Shown here: piece after piece, positions 7,817 through 16,353 of the stretch
Layout: the number at the start of each line of letters is the position of its first letter
How positions within the stretch are numbered: position 1 is the first letter of the stretch
DNA from: GCA-002701945 sp964442015
GTDB taxonomy: Bacteria; Fidelibacterota; Marinisomatia; Marinisomatales; TCS55
Assembly (NCBI GenBank): GCA_964442015.1
Contig: CAYTYA010000024.1
Location: 1 to 24,518, forward strand
Length of the DNA: 24,518 bases
Reading direction: 5' to 3'
Position numbers and translations under genes: made by a program
Notes under the pieces: generated by a model
What the model saw: only the letters and a program-made list of their open reading frames with translations
The model's database searches: none
Told to the model about the DNA's origin: nothing

Positions 7817-8908
7817 CTAAATATTATTGTTTACTGTTCCATTTTTGTAGAAAGGAGGGCTCACAACAACCGCTAATTTTTCTCTTGATCTAATATCAAT
7901 AGAAATTTTAGTTCCAGGAGCAGAGTGATCGGCCTGGATATATCCAATGCCTATTCCTTTATCCAAAGTAGGTGATTGCGTCCCACTAGTTACTTTACCA
8001 GCAATCTTGCCATCAACAATAATATCATAATTATGCCGCGGGACAGCTCTCTCTAACATTTCAAATGAAATGCGTCTTTTATGATTCTCATTCTTTTCAA
8101 GCAATAAAGCATCTCTTCCTATAAAATCACCTTTGTTAAAACTTGTAATCCAACCTAAACCAGCCTCGATTGGATTTATAGATCTACTTATATCCATACC
8201 ATATAAAGCGTAGTTCATCTCTAAGCGCAACGTATCTCTTGCGCCCAAACCAACGGGTGTGACTTTAAATTTTTCGTATTCAAAAATTTCTTCCCATAAA
8301 GAAATAATTGAGTCACTATTACCATATATTTCGAAACCAAGTTCACCTGTATAACCAGTTCTAGACACAATCAAAGAATCATCTTTATATTTTAGTTGAG
8401 TAAAATTATAATATTTTAATTGACTGATATTAGAATCTAATATATCATTCAACATAATTGCTGATTTAGGTCCCTGAACTGCAATTAAATTTAACTTCTC
8501 ACTAATATTTTCTAGATCAACTTCTTCTTTCGAATTCTCTAACAACCAATTATAATCATCTTTTATATTTGCAGCATTAACGACCATCATATAATATTCC
8601 TCAAAACGATATAAAATTATATCATCAACAATACCACCATTTTTTAAACATATAGCAGAGTACTGCGCTTGTCCTACAGAAATTTTCTTTACATCATTTG
8701 TAGTTAGTAATTGAAGAAAATTCTCTGCTCCTTCGCCAGAAATCTTAAACTCTCCCATGTGGCTGACATCAAAAACACCTATCATATTTCTAACAGCATT
8801 ATGTTCATCAATAATACTACTATAAGACATCGGCATAGAGTAGCCTGCAAAAGGAACCATCTTAGCATTTAATGAAATATGTTTATCGTATAGAGCAGTG
8901 CGTTTCAA
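7817..8908 (-). CDS. gcvT: Aminomethyltransferase, glycine cleavage T-protein
   Basis: GcvT moves the methylene group from the lipoyl arm of H-protein to tetrahydrofolate and releases ammonia. The 363-aa protein begins KRTALYDKHISLNAKMVPFAGYSMPMSY, the typical N-terminus, followed by IGVFDVSHMGEF, GGIVDDIILYR (folate-contacting aspartates), TGYTGELGFEIY, GLGARDTLRLEM and the C-terminal GKVTSGTQSPTL. The start is TTG at 8908 with GGAAT shortly upstream; no ATG gives a family-like N-terminus. The P-protein and H-protein genes are not in this window. It sits 19 nt after ruvA and 9 nt before ftsK, so it seems part of the same operon by position rather than by pathway. Confidence 0.95.
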   Translation of the reverse strand: MKRTALYDKHISLNAKMVPFAGYSMPMSYSSIIDEHNAVRNMIGVFDVSHMGEFKISGEGAENFLQLLTTNDVKKISVGQAQYSAICLKNGGIVDDIILYRFEEYYMMVVNAANIKDDYNWLLENSKEEVDLENISEKLNLIAVQGPKSAIMLNDILDSNISQLKYYNFTQLKYKDDSLIVSRTGYTGELGFEIYGNSDSIISLWEEIFEYEKFKVTPVGLGARDTLRLEMNYALYGMDISRSINPIEAGLGWITSFNKGDFIGRDALLLEKNENHKRRISFEMLERAVPRHNYDIIVDGKIAGKVTSGTQSPTLDKGIGIGYIQADHSAPGTKISIDIRSREKLAVVVSPPFYKNGTVNNNI

Positions 8909-8927
8909 TCTATAAATTCCATACTGA

Positions 8928-9524
8928 TCATAATTTTTTTAATGTCATCTTAATTATTTTTTCAAGATCATCTTTAAGAATATCTTTTGTGGCAATCTCT
9001 GAAACAGCTTTATCTATTAAACTCCTATTATATCCTAGAGACAATAAAACTTTAACTACATCATCAATTACACCTTGCTCATTTGAATCCAATTGAAAAC
9101 CTAGATCAACAGAATCAACGCTATCAACAAATTTATCTTTTAATTCTACAATAATTCTTTTTGCTGTTTTCGAACCTATACCAGGGATTGAAGTCAACGA
9201 ACTAATATCACCATTAATTATATTTTTCCTAAAACTACTTGGACTAGTGCCAGATAATATATTCAAAGCAGATTTAGGACCTATTCCATTGACAGATGTC
9301 AACTGCTTGAATAATAGCCTCTCATTATTATCAATAAAACCATATAATTCCATAATATCTTCACGAACATTAAAATACGTTAATAGCTCAATTGACGTAT
9401 CAATATCCCCTAATTTTTCGTAGGTAGATAATGTTATATTTACAGCTATTCTTATTCCTCCAACATCTATTATTGCATGAGTTGGGTTCTTTTTATTAAG
9501 CATACCTTTTATAGATTCAATCAT
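8928..9524 (-). CDS. ruvA: Holliday junction branch-migration protein RuvA
   Basis: RuvA binds the four-way junction and loads the RuvB helicase. The 198-aa product shows the N-terminal OB-fold (MIESIKGMLNKKNPTHAIIDVGG) and TYFNVREDIMELYGF. Two helix-hairpin-helix motifs follow (LTSVNGIGPKSALNIL and LTSIPGIGSKTAKRIIVELKDK), then the C-terminal RuvB-binding domain (DVVKVLLSLGYNRSLIDKAV). The length is standard. It follows ruvC with a 3-nt gap, with GGAATA as a modest ribosome binding site. RuvB is not encoded here. Confidence 0.97.
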   Translation of the reverse strand: MIESIKGMLNKKNPTHAIIDVGGIRIAVNITLSTYEKLGDIDTSIELLTYFNVREDIMELYGFIDNNERLLFKQLTSVNGIGPKSALNILSGTSPSSFRKNIINGDISSLTSIPGIGSKTAKRIIVELKDKFVDSVDSVDLGFQLDSNEQGVIDDVVKVLLSLGYNRSLIDKAVSEIATKDILKDDLEKIIKMTLKKL

Positions 9525-9527
9525 AAT

Positions 9528-10004
9528 TTATTCCATAGAATTTTGATTTAAATAACATAATCCTATTGCAAGAGCATCTGAAGAATCAAAAGGGGATGGC
9601 AGCTGATCTAACTTTAATATATTCTTAACCATATATTGCACTTGCTCTTTACTTGCATTGCCATTTCCAACAACAGATTTTTTTATTTTTTTTGGAGAAA
9701 ATTCAATGCATGAAATATTTGTACAATACCCTGCTAGCATAATTGCTCCTCTAGCCTGACCCAACAACATTGCAGACTTAAAATTCTTGGAATAAAATGT
9801 ATCTTCAACCGCAAGTACATTGGGTTTGTATTTATCCAATAATAAAGATATTTCATCATACAGATACCCTAATCTATCTGATAAACACATGCTCTTTGGG
9901 GGCTTTACCGTACCATAACTATGAGCAACAATATTATTATTCTTTTTATCAATAATACCAAAACCAGTCACAACGATTCCCGGATCAACGCCTATCACAC
10001 GCAT
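9528..10004 (-). CDS. ruvC: Crossover junction endonuclease RuvC
   Basis: RuvC cuts Holliday junctions symmetrically. The 158-aa protein has the RNase H-like fold, with the four expected acidic residues in place: D7 (VIGVDPGI), E67 (LAVEDTFY), D140 and D143 (FDSSDALAIGLC). FKSAMLLGQARGAIML and the lysine-rich FSPKKIKKSVVGNGNASKEQV segment are also typical. The gene lies 2 nt after yebC and 3 nt before ruvA, the common yebC-ruvC-ruvA arrangement, and is probably translated from the same message. Confidence 0.97.
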   Translation of the reverse strand: MRVIGVDPGIVVTGFGIIDKKNNNIVAHSYGTVKPPKSMCLSDRLGYLYDEISLLLDKYKPNVLAVEDTFYSKNFKSAMLLGQARGAIMLAGYCTNISCIEFSPKKIKKSVVGNGNASKEQVQYMVKNILKLDQLPSPFDSSDALAIGLCYLNQNSME

Positions 10005-10006
10005 TT

Positions 10007-10732
10007 TTAATCTTCAAAATCAAGGTTAGTATAAACGGACTTAATATCTTCATGATCTTCAATAGCTTCTAAGAGCACAATAGCCTTCTCAGATTTATCT
10101 TTATCAATTTTATGTAAATTTTTGGGCAACATTTCTACTTTAGCTGAATCTATTTTGTAACCGTTATCTTCAAGATTCTTTCTAATATTCATCATCTCTA
10201 ACGGATCTGTCTTAACTATAAAATTGTCTTCATCACCATCAAAATCTTCTGCTCCAGCATTAATAGAATCTTCAAATAGATTGTCTTCGCTTTGATCTGA
10301 CTTAGAAATTATTATTTGACCTTTTTTATCAAACATCCAAGATACACTACCATTCTCGCCAAGGTTACCCCCATATTTTGTAATAAGGTGCCTAATTTCC
10401 GCAACTGTTCTATTTTTATTATCTGTTACTACTTCCATAAATATGGCTACACCTCCAGGGCCAAATCCTTCATAAGTACATTCCTCATATGTAACACCAG
10501 GGAGCTCCCCAGTGCCCTTCATTATGGCTCTTTTAATGTTATCCTGGGGCATATTCGCATCACGAGCGATACTTACTGCCTGACGCAATCTAGGATTTGA
10601 ATTAGCATCTCCGCCTGCCTCTCTTGCGGCAATTGTAATTTCTTTAATTAGAGTTGTGAATATCTTACCGCGCTTTGCATCAATAACAGCTTTTTTACGT
10701 TTTATTGTAGACCATTTACTATGACCAGACAT
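10007..10732 (-). CDS. yebC: YebC/PmpR-family protein
   Basis: The 241-aa protein begins MSGHSKWSTIKRKKAVIDAKRGKIFT, the signature of the YebC/TACO1 family, and continues with RLRQAVSIARDANMPQDNIKRAI and YEGFGPGGVAIFMEVVTDNKNRTVAEIRH. Members have been described as DNA-binding regulators and, more recently, as factors that help ribosomes through difficult (proline-rich) stretches. The three-domain length is normal. A GAGGA lies about 13 nt before the ATG, in the 15-nt gap after smc. The link to ruvC-ruvA is conserved in many bacteria. Confidence 0.96.
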   Translation of the reverse strand: MSGHSKWSTIKRKKAVIDAKRGKIFTTLIKEITIAAREAGGDANSNPRLRQAVSIARDANMPQDNIKRAIMKGTGELPGVTYEECTYEGFGPGGVAIFMEVVTDNKNRTVAEIRHLITKYGGNLGENGSVSWMFDKKGQIIISKSDQSEDNLFEDSINAGAEDFDGDEDNFIVKTDPLEMMNIRKNLEDNGYKIDSAKVEMLPKNLHKIDKDKSEKAIVLLEAIEDHEDIKSVYTNLDFED

Positions 10733-10747
10733 ATAAACTATTAATCC

Positions 10748-13700
10748 TCAGTCTAATTTTGCTGAAACAAGTTGAGATACACCTTTTTTCTCCATTGTAA
10801 CACCATAAAGAAAATTAGCAGATTCCATAGTTAACTTATTATGCGTAACAACAATAAATTGTGTATCATTAGAGAAGTTATTCAAAACTCTAGTGAATTT
10901 TCTGATATTTACATCATCTAACGGCGCATCAACTTCATCAAGTATGCAATATGGACTAGGTTTGACTTGATATATAGAAAATAATAACGCAATAGCTGTA
11001 AGCGCTTTTTCGCCTGCTGATAACTGTCGAAGAGATTGATTGCGTTTTCCAGGTGGCTGAGCATGGATTCCAATATTTGCCTCCAGAGGGTCTGGGTCTC
11101 CTTCTAGCCTTAAAGAGCCTCGTCCTCCCTCAAAAAACATAGTAAACAATTTTTCAAAATTTTTACCAATATCTTCGAATGTCTTTTGAAATTTTTCTCT
11201 TGCTATCTTATCGATTTCTTTAATTGTATCTAATAAATTTTTCTCAGCTTTTATCAAATCATCCCTTTGTTCCGTTAGCATTAATAATCTTTCATTCTCT
11301 TCTTCATGCTCAACTTGAACAACCATATTTATGGGACCTATATTTTCAATACTTTTTTCAATCCTCTCTATTGAAGCATTTAATTCATTTTCAGTTTGAT
11401 CTACAATCATTTCATTAGGGATTTTGGTGCTATAACTATCAAAAATACGTTCGGAAACAAAACTGATACGTTGATCTAAATCTGCGACTTTTAATTCGCA
11501 ATTTTTTAATTCTTCCAATAAAGATTCTCTATTTTTTTGCTCAGACCTGATTTGAGCCTGCATTTCTTCAATTATTACATATGAATCATTTGCTGCTTCT
11601 TGTTTTAAACTAAGAACAGATTCTTGCTTGCTGACAATACCATTAATATCAGTTAATTTTTTCTCAGCAACGGAAATCAATCTTTTTAGATTCTTTTCAC
11701 TTTCCTCAACATCTTTGATCTCTCTCCTAATCTCAGATTTTCTATTTACAAATTCCTCTATAGTATCTTTCGCAGTAGATTCTTGAAAGACTATATTTTC
11801 TCTTTGACCTTCAAGATTTAAGTGATTTATTCTAGCGTCCTGCAATTGCTGATGTAAATTATCTCTAGAAGATTGAATTTTTGATAATTCTTCACCCGTT
11901 TTCATTATCTCCTTCAAATAATTACCAAGATCTCTCTCATCTTTTTGGATTTCTGTTTTTAAAGATTTTTTCAGAATCGTTTGACTTTTAACATCCTTTT
12001 GATTTTGAGAAATAATTGCATCTAATCCAGCAATAGACTCCGATAGTGTTGATTTTTGCATTTCAATACCATCCAACAAATCATTAACGCCCAAAAGGTC
12101 TTTGGAAAGATCCATCGAATCAACTTGATATTTTTTTACAGATTTTTCTTTTTTTGTTATAGCTGAACAGACTTTAATTAACTCTTTATCAAGCTTGCTA
12201 GACAACAAATTTTCAGTTTTAATCTGTTCTTTAATTATAGATAATTTTTCTTTTCTACCAATCAACCCTAAATTCTTCTTATTAGAATTACGATCAATAA
12301 TCATTCCTTTTATTAACAAAGCGCCATCTAGATCAATTACATCTAAGCCTTTAAGACTTTTATCCGATATCGCGGTTTTTATATTTTTCACTAAGATAAT
12401 ATTTCCTAAAAGAAAATCTAATAACGATTTATATTTTGGAGATACTTTGACTAAATCAACTGCACGGCCAATAACATTTTTATTTGACTTAATCGAACTA
12501 TTAACGTTTTTAACTGAAGGAATACTATCAAGAGGAATTATCATGATTCTTCCTGAATTGCGATTACGAACTATTTCCAGAATATTAATTGCATCCTTTT
12601 GATTTTTTACAACTATACACTTTGCATAATCTCCAAGAGCGATCTCGATTGCAGAAGAAATAGATTGATCAACATTTAGAATATCACCAACCGTTCCCAA
12701 AACGCCTTTAAATATATTTTTATTACTTAGAACATCTCTTACTCCTTTTGGATAACCTTCTGCAGCACTTACTAATTCTTCATAAAAAGTATGTTTCGAT
12801 TCAAGAGCATCTAACGATGCTAATATTTTATTTTTGTTTGCATCTATATTATATTTTTCTTTTTCTAATTTATTTAACTCATCAGTATTTAAATTTAAGT
12901 TAATTTTATTTTTATCAATTTTTTTAAGAACATCTTTCTTTTTTGATTGATATTTGTGCAAATCTTTTAAAATACTTTCTAATTTTTTCCGTTTACTGCT
13001 AACTTTTTCATTTAACTCTATAGTGTTATTTTTCTTATCAATAATTATCATATCAGCAGTATCATATATCGATTTCTTATCAGACAATTTCTTCTGGAAT
13101 TCCCAACGTTTATCTTGCATAATATCTAAATCTGACTTCATGTTTTTTAACTGACCGTCTATGGTATTAAACTCGCTCTGCTTTTGTTTGAATTGATTTA
13201 AACAAGAATCGATTTTAGGTTTTAAGCTATTGATTGATTTACGATAATCTACAAGATGATTATTGAGCTGTTTTGATTTTTGGTTATTTTTTTCCTCTTC
13301 TATTAACAGCCGATCTAATGAAATCTGTGCAGATCTAGATTGTTCTTTCCAGATAATAATATCACTTTGTAATGATTCTCGCTTATCATTATAATCAGTC
13401 AATTGCTTCCTATATTTTTCAAGCTCATCCTGTTGACCTTTATATATAGACTGTAATGATATTAATTTCTTTTCTACTTCAGATTCTTCTGACTGATTTG
13501 AGTCTCTTAGATGATTTAACTCTGCAATTCGAGTATTTAACGGATGTAAATCTGACTTATAAGCATGCGTCTGTAGGAAAGCTAAAGAAATCTCTTTTGT
13601 TTTTAAATCATCTAGTAATTTTGAGTGACGATCAAAACGTTTTAATTGCAAAGAAAGAGATTTTACTTTTGCCTCTACTTCTAATATAAGATCATTTACT

Positions 13701-14269
13701 CTGTGCAAATCAGAGCGTGTAGATTCAAACTTTCTTAACGTAGATCTTTTTTGCATTTTGTATTTATTTATACCGGATGCTTCTTCAAACATTCTTCTTC
13801 TATCATCACCAGTTTCAGATAAAATCTGTTCAATCATTTTTAATTCAATCACTGAATAGGCGTCTGAGCCCATTCCAGTATCTATAAATAATTCATGTAT
13901 ATCTTTTAATCTGCAAGGAGTGCGGTTCATAAAGTATTCACTTTCACCGCTTCTATACAGTCTTCTTCCTATTTCAATATCATTATACTCCACTGGGAGC
14001 TTCCCTTTATTATTATGGACAGTTAATGATACCTCACATACGCTTAAGGGCTTTACATTTTTTGCACCATTAAAAATAATATCTTCCATCTTTCCACTTC
14101 TGAGAATACTGTATTTTTGTTCTCCAAGTACCCATCGAATAGCGTCTACGATATTTGTTTTACCGCATCCATTTGGCCCTACAATTGCTGTAATTCCTTC
14201 ACCAAAATGCACAACATCCTTTTTTGCAAAGGACTTAAAACCATGCATTGTTAATTCTGATATATACAT
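10748..14269 (-). CDS. smc: Chromosome partition protein SMC
   Basis: SMC forms the ring-shaped condensin core that compacts and segregates the chromosome. The 1173-aa protein has the N-terminal ATPase lobe with Walker A GPNGCGKTN (31-39) and a long coiled coil. A hinge lies near residues 515-640 (GVLGTVGDILNV...GDYAKCIVV), followed by the returning coil. The C-terminal lobe has the signature LRQLSAGEKALTAIALLF and Walker B CILDEVDAPLDDVN. The P-loop has Cys and Thr where many SMCs have Ser and Ser, a variant I recall from FCB-type bacteria. Partners ScpA and ScpB are absent from the window. A 66-nt spacer separates it from hinT, without an obvious promoter. Several plus-strand open frames inside it are antisense shadows. 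Confidence 0.97.
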   Translation of the reverse strand: MYISELTMHGFKSFAKKDVVHFGEGITAIVGPNGCGKTNIVDAIRWVLGEQKYSILRSGKMEDIIFNGAKNVKPLSVCEVSLTVHNNKGKLPVEYNDIEIGRRLYRSGESEYFMNRTPCRLKDIHELFIDTGMGSDAYSVIELKMIEQILSETGDDRRRMFEEASGINKYKMQKRSTLRKFESTRSDLHRVNDLILEVEAKVKSLSLQLKRFDRHSKLLDDLKTKEISLAFLQTHAYKSDLHPLNTRIAELNHLRDSNQSEESEVEKKLISLQSIYKGQQDELEKYRKQLTDYNDKRESLQSDIIIWKEQSRSAQISLDRLLIEEEKNNQKSKQLNNHLVDYRKSINSLKPKIDSCLNQFKQKQSEFNTIDGQLKNMKSDLDIMQDKRWEFQKKLSDKKSIYDTADMIIIDKKNNTIELNEKVSSKRKKLESILKDLHKYQSKKKDVLKKIDKNKINLNLNTDELNKLEKEKYNIDANKNKILASLDALESKHTFYEELVSAAEGYPKGVRDVLSNKNIFKGVLGTVGDILNVDQSISSAIEIALGDYAKCIVVKNQKDAINILEIVRNRNSGRIMIIPLDSIPSVKNVNSSIKSNKNVIGRAVDLVKVSPKYKSLLDFLLGNIILVKNIKTAISDKSLKGLDVIDLDGALLIKGMIIDRNSNKKNLGLIGRKEKLSIIKEQIKTENLLSSKLDKELIKVCSAITKKEKSVKKYQVDSMDLSKDLLGVNDLLDGIEMQKSTLSESIAGLDAIISQNQKDVKSQTILKKSLKTEIQKDERDLGNYLKEIMKTGEELSKIQSSRDNLHQQLQDARINHLNLEGQRENIVFQESTAKDTIEEFVNRKSEIRREIKDVEESEKNLKRLISVAEKKLTDINGIVSKQESVLSLKQEAANDSYVIIEEMQAQIRSEQKNRESLLEELKNCELKVADLDQRISFVSERIFDSYSTKIPNEMIVDQTENELNASIERIEKSIENIGPINMVVQVEHEEENERLLMLTEQRDDLIKAEKNLLDTIKEIDKIAREKFQKTFEDIGKNFEKLFTMFFEGGRGSLRLEGDPDPLEANIGIHAQPPGKRNQSLRQLSAGEKALTAIALLFSIYQVKPSPYCILDEVDAPLDDVNIRKFTRVLNNFSNDTQFIVVTHNKLTMESANFLYGVTMEKKGVSQLVSAKLD

Positions 14270-14335
14270 TCCGAGGTATCGTGGGCTATAATTTTAATCA
14301 ATATCCCTCGTGAAAACTATTATTTTAAATAAAAT

Positions 14336-14680
14336 TTACCCTGGAGGCCAACTTAATTTCCTACCCCCTAATAAATGAAGATGAATATGAAAAACTGTTT
14401 GCCCACCATCTTCATTGCAATTAAATACCGTTCTAAACCCACTGTTATTTATATTTTCAATCTGAGCTAATTGCTTTGCAATCAAAAATAATTCCCCTAT
14501 TAAAGTGGAATCATCAGGCTTCAAATCATTAATGGTAGATATATGTTTTTTAGGAATAATAAGAATATGTGTTGGTGCTTGAGGGTTAATATCCCTAAAT
14601 GCCATGATTGAATCATTTTCTATTAATCTTTCACAAGGAATATCATTATTAACTATACTGCAAAATATGCAATCATCCAT
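14336..14680 (-). CDS. hinT: HIT-family (HinT-type) nucleotide-binding protein
   Basis: The 114-aa protein carries the histidine triad HIHLHLLGG (H98, H100, H102). The N-terminal CIFC (C4, C7) is found in zinc-binding bacterial HinT proteins, and FRDINPQAPTHILIIPKKHI is the conserved core. HinT proteins hydrolyse purine nucleoside phosphoramidates and aminoacyl-adenylates. The C-terminus WPPG is typical and completes the family length. GGAGA lies about 8 nt before the ATG, within the end of rsmE, and only 3 nt separate the two genes. Confidence 0.95.
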   Translation of the reverse strand: MDDCIFCSIVNNDIPCERLIENDSIMAFRDINPQAPTHILIIPKKHISTINDLKPDDSTLIGELFLIAKQLAQIENINNSGFRTVFNCNEDGGQTVFHIHLHLLGGRKLSWPPG

Positions 14681-14683
14681 ATT

Positions 14684-15409
14684 TCATTCTCCAGTTATTA
14701 GTTGGTTGACAATTGATACAGAAGATACAACTGCGCTTTCAGTCCTTAAACGACGATTACCTAACGAAATAAAGATTGAATTATAATTTTTGAGTAATGA
14801 AATTTCTCTATCACTAAAACCACCTTCAGGACCAATAACTAAACTCAGTTTACTGCAACCCAATGGAAGTAAATCTCTCAAATCTATAATATTAATATCA
14901 GAATTTTGTGAAAATGCAATAATAGGCATATCAATTTTTCTTTCAAGCCATTCTGATAAAGATTGAGGTGGATAAATATTTGGAATTATCGAACGAGCAC
15001 ATTGTTTAGCTGATGACTTTATGATAGCTTTATATCTTTCAAGATTAAATGAACGTTTAATAGATCTATCCATCTGGATTGAGAAAATATTAGAAACACC
15101 GCACTCTGTTGACTTTTCAATTGCCCATTGCGTTCTCGATGGTTTTATAATGCCAAAAGCAAGATCTATTTTACATACAGACTCACCAAAGTCAGGTAAC
15201 ACATCAATTATTTTACCAGAAACCTTTTCTTTCGATATTTTCTCAATGGTAGCTTTATATGCAGTGCCTTCCCCATCAATTAAATAGATATTATCATTAA
15301 TTTTTAATCTCAACACACTTGAGATATGATGAGATTCAGTTTCATCCAAAGAAAAATACTTTTTATCAATATTATCAGGGTTTACAAAAAAAGAACGAAA
15401 ATCAGACAA
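14684..15409 (-). CDS. rsmE: 16S rRNA (uracil-1498-N3)-methyltransferase
   Basis: RsmE methylates U1498 of 16S rRNA in the 30S subunit, using S-adenosylmethionine. The 241-aa product has the N-terminal PUA-like domain (ESHHISSVLRLKINDNIYLIDG) and then the SPOUT domain. Visible SPOUT features are KSTECGVSNIFSIQMDRS, KQCARS, the SAM-binding loop GPEGGF (193-198) and LGNRRLRTESA (216-226) of the trefoil knot. The start codon is TTG, with GGAAGAA about 10 nt upstream inside the preceding gene. The gap to that gene is 3 nt. Confidence 0.95.
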   Translation of the reverse strand: MSDFRSFFVNPDNIDKKYFSLDETESHHISSVLRLKINDNIYLIDGEGTAYKATIEKISKEKVSGKIIDVLPDFGESVCKIDLAFGIIKPSRTQWAIEKSTECGVSNIFSIQMDRSIKRSFNLERYKAIIKSSAKQCARSIIPNIYPPQSLSEWLERKIDMPIIAFSQNSDINIIDLRDLLPLGCSKLSLVIGPEGGFSDREISLLKNYNSIFISLGNRRLRTESAVVSSVSIVNQLITGE

Positions 15410-15412
15410 AGA

Positions 15413-16000
15413 CTATTTCTTCCAATTAAAACCGAAGCGGACTAATGCACCACTATATTTTGTCCTACCATCTATTTCCTGAGGCATAGGTAATTCATCA
15501 TAGCCAACTCTTACTGTTAAAATAGTATTATTAGAAGTAACAACATCAGCACCTACACCAAAAAAGCCACCCCATGAACGATAATATTGTATATTTTCAT
15601 ACCACTTTTGCTTAAAAGAACCACTTTCTGCTCCATCTAAGATTAATATGGGACCAAATTTTAAACTAAGAAATGGTGAAAAATTATTTGCAATCTTACC
15701 AACAAAGGGATAGTATTTAACCCCAGAGAACAAAGGTAACAGTAATAAATTTATATTGTTAAATTTATATGCTCTACCAGTATAATAGTCTTGCATAATT
15801 ATTTCATCCGGATGTTTAGCATCAAAAATTCTTATCTCACCAATAAAATATAATTTCTTATTCTTAAACCACGTTTGATTATAGGATAGACCAGATCCAC
15901 TTTCACCAACATCTAATCCAAAGCCACTATACTTTAATGATGAAAATTCTTGTCCAAACAAACAACTGATAAAAAATACTATAATAAATATATGTTTCAA
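15413..16000 (-). CDS. Small secreted/outer-membrane-type protein of unknown function
   Basis: The product is 195 aa. It has a clear signal peptide (MKHIFIIVFFISCLFGQ, cleavage likely near residue 16-17), then alternating hydrophobic and aromatic-rich strands (YFIGEIRIF, FSPFLSLKFGPILIL, GGFFGVGADVV, TILTVRVGYDEL). The final segment is SGALVRFGFNWKK. A pattern of about eight short amphipathic strands ending in an aromatic-containing strand suggests a small outer-membrane beta-barrel. I do not recognise a named family. The start is TTG at 16000, overlapping the ferredoxin-like gene stop as TTGA, and no ATG would keep the signal peptide whole. Its role in the redox/rsmE neighbourhood is unknown. 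Confidence 0.72.
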   Translation of the reverse strand: MKHIFIIVFFISCLFGQEFSSLKYSGFGLDVGESGSGLSYNQTWFKNKKLYFIGEIRIFDAKHPDEIIMQDYYTGRAYKFNNINLLLLPLFSGVKYYPFVGKIANNFSPFLSLKFGPILILDGAESGSFKQKWYENIQYYRSWGGFFGVGADVVTSNNTILTVRVGYDELPMPQEIDGRTKYSGALVRFGFNWKK

Positions 16001-16353
16001 TTTTTTAATTCCTTTAATAATTGAAGTTTATTCCAAGTATTATCATTAGCTACAAGTCTTTTTACAGGTTTATGGTTAATTATATTTGATTGAAAAATTT
16101 CATCTACATCATCTAGCTGTACATTTGTATACCATACTCCATCAGGATAGATCACTACAGCTGGGCCTAATTCACACACATCTAAACAACCGCTTTTATT
16201 AGCACGTACAATCCCTTTTAACCCATGTTCATTTATTAGTTTTACAAACTTCATTCTTATATCCATACCTCCACATTTAGCACAACTACCACGTTGGTTA
16301 TCTGAACTCCTCTCATTTACACAGACAAAAATATGTTTATTATACTTTCTCAA
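15997..16353 (-). CDS. Thioredoxin-like [2Fe-2S] ferredoxin domain protein
   Basis: The 118-aa protein resembles the (2Fe-2S) ferredoxin family seen at the C-terminus of NuoE and as free-standing proteins. It reads HIFVCVNERSSDNQRGSCA, with C11 and C24 as the first pair, and SGCLDVCELGPAVVIYPDGVWY, with C56 and C60 as the second pair. An extra C27 (CAKC) lies next to the first pair. Such proteins carry one [2Fe-2S] cluster in a thioredoxin fold and act in electron transfer. The start is TTG at 16353, overlapping the dehydrogenase stop (TTGA), so co-translation with the MDR enzyme is likely. The electron partner is not shown by the sequence. Confidence 0.88.
   Translation of the reverse strand: MRKYNKHIFVCVNERSSDNQRGSCAKCGGMDIRMKFVKLINEHGLKGIVRANKSGCLDVCELGPAVVIYPDGVWYTNVQLDDVDEIFQSNIINHKPVKRLVANDNTWNKLQLLKELKN

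Noticed and set aside
12195..12602. Plus-strand open frame of 135 codons inside smc, and similar ones at 13920-14291 and 6307-6666
   Set aside because: They are antisense to well-conserved smc and ftsK, have no family-like sequence, no ribosome binding site, and the composition expected of a reverse-strand shadow.
14270..14335. Possible hairpin (CGAGG...CCTCG) and promoter in front of smc
   Set aside because: Five paired bases around a loop of about 25-30 nt with a mismatch is weak, and no convincing -35/-10 pair was seen.
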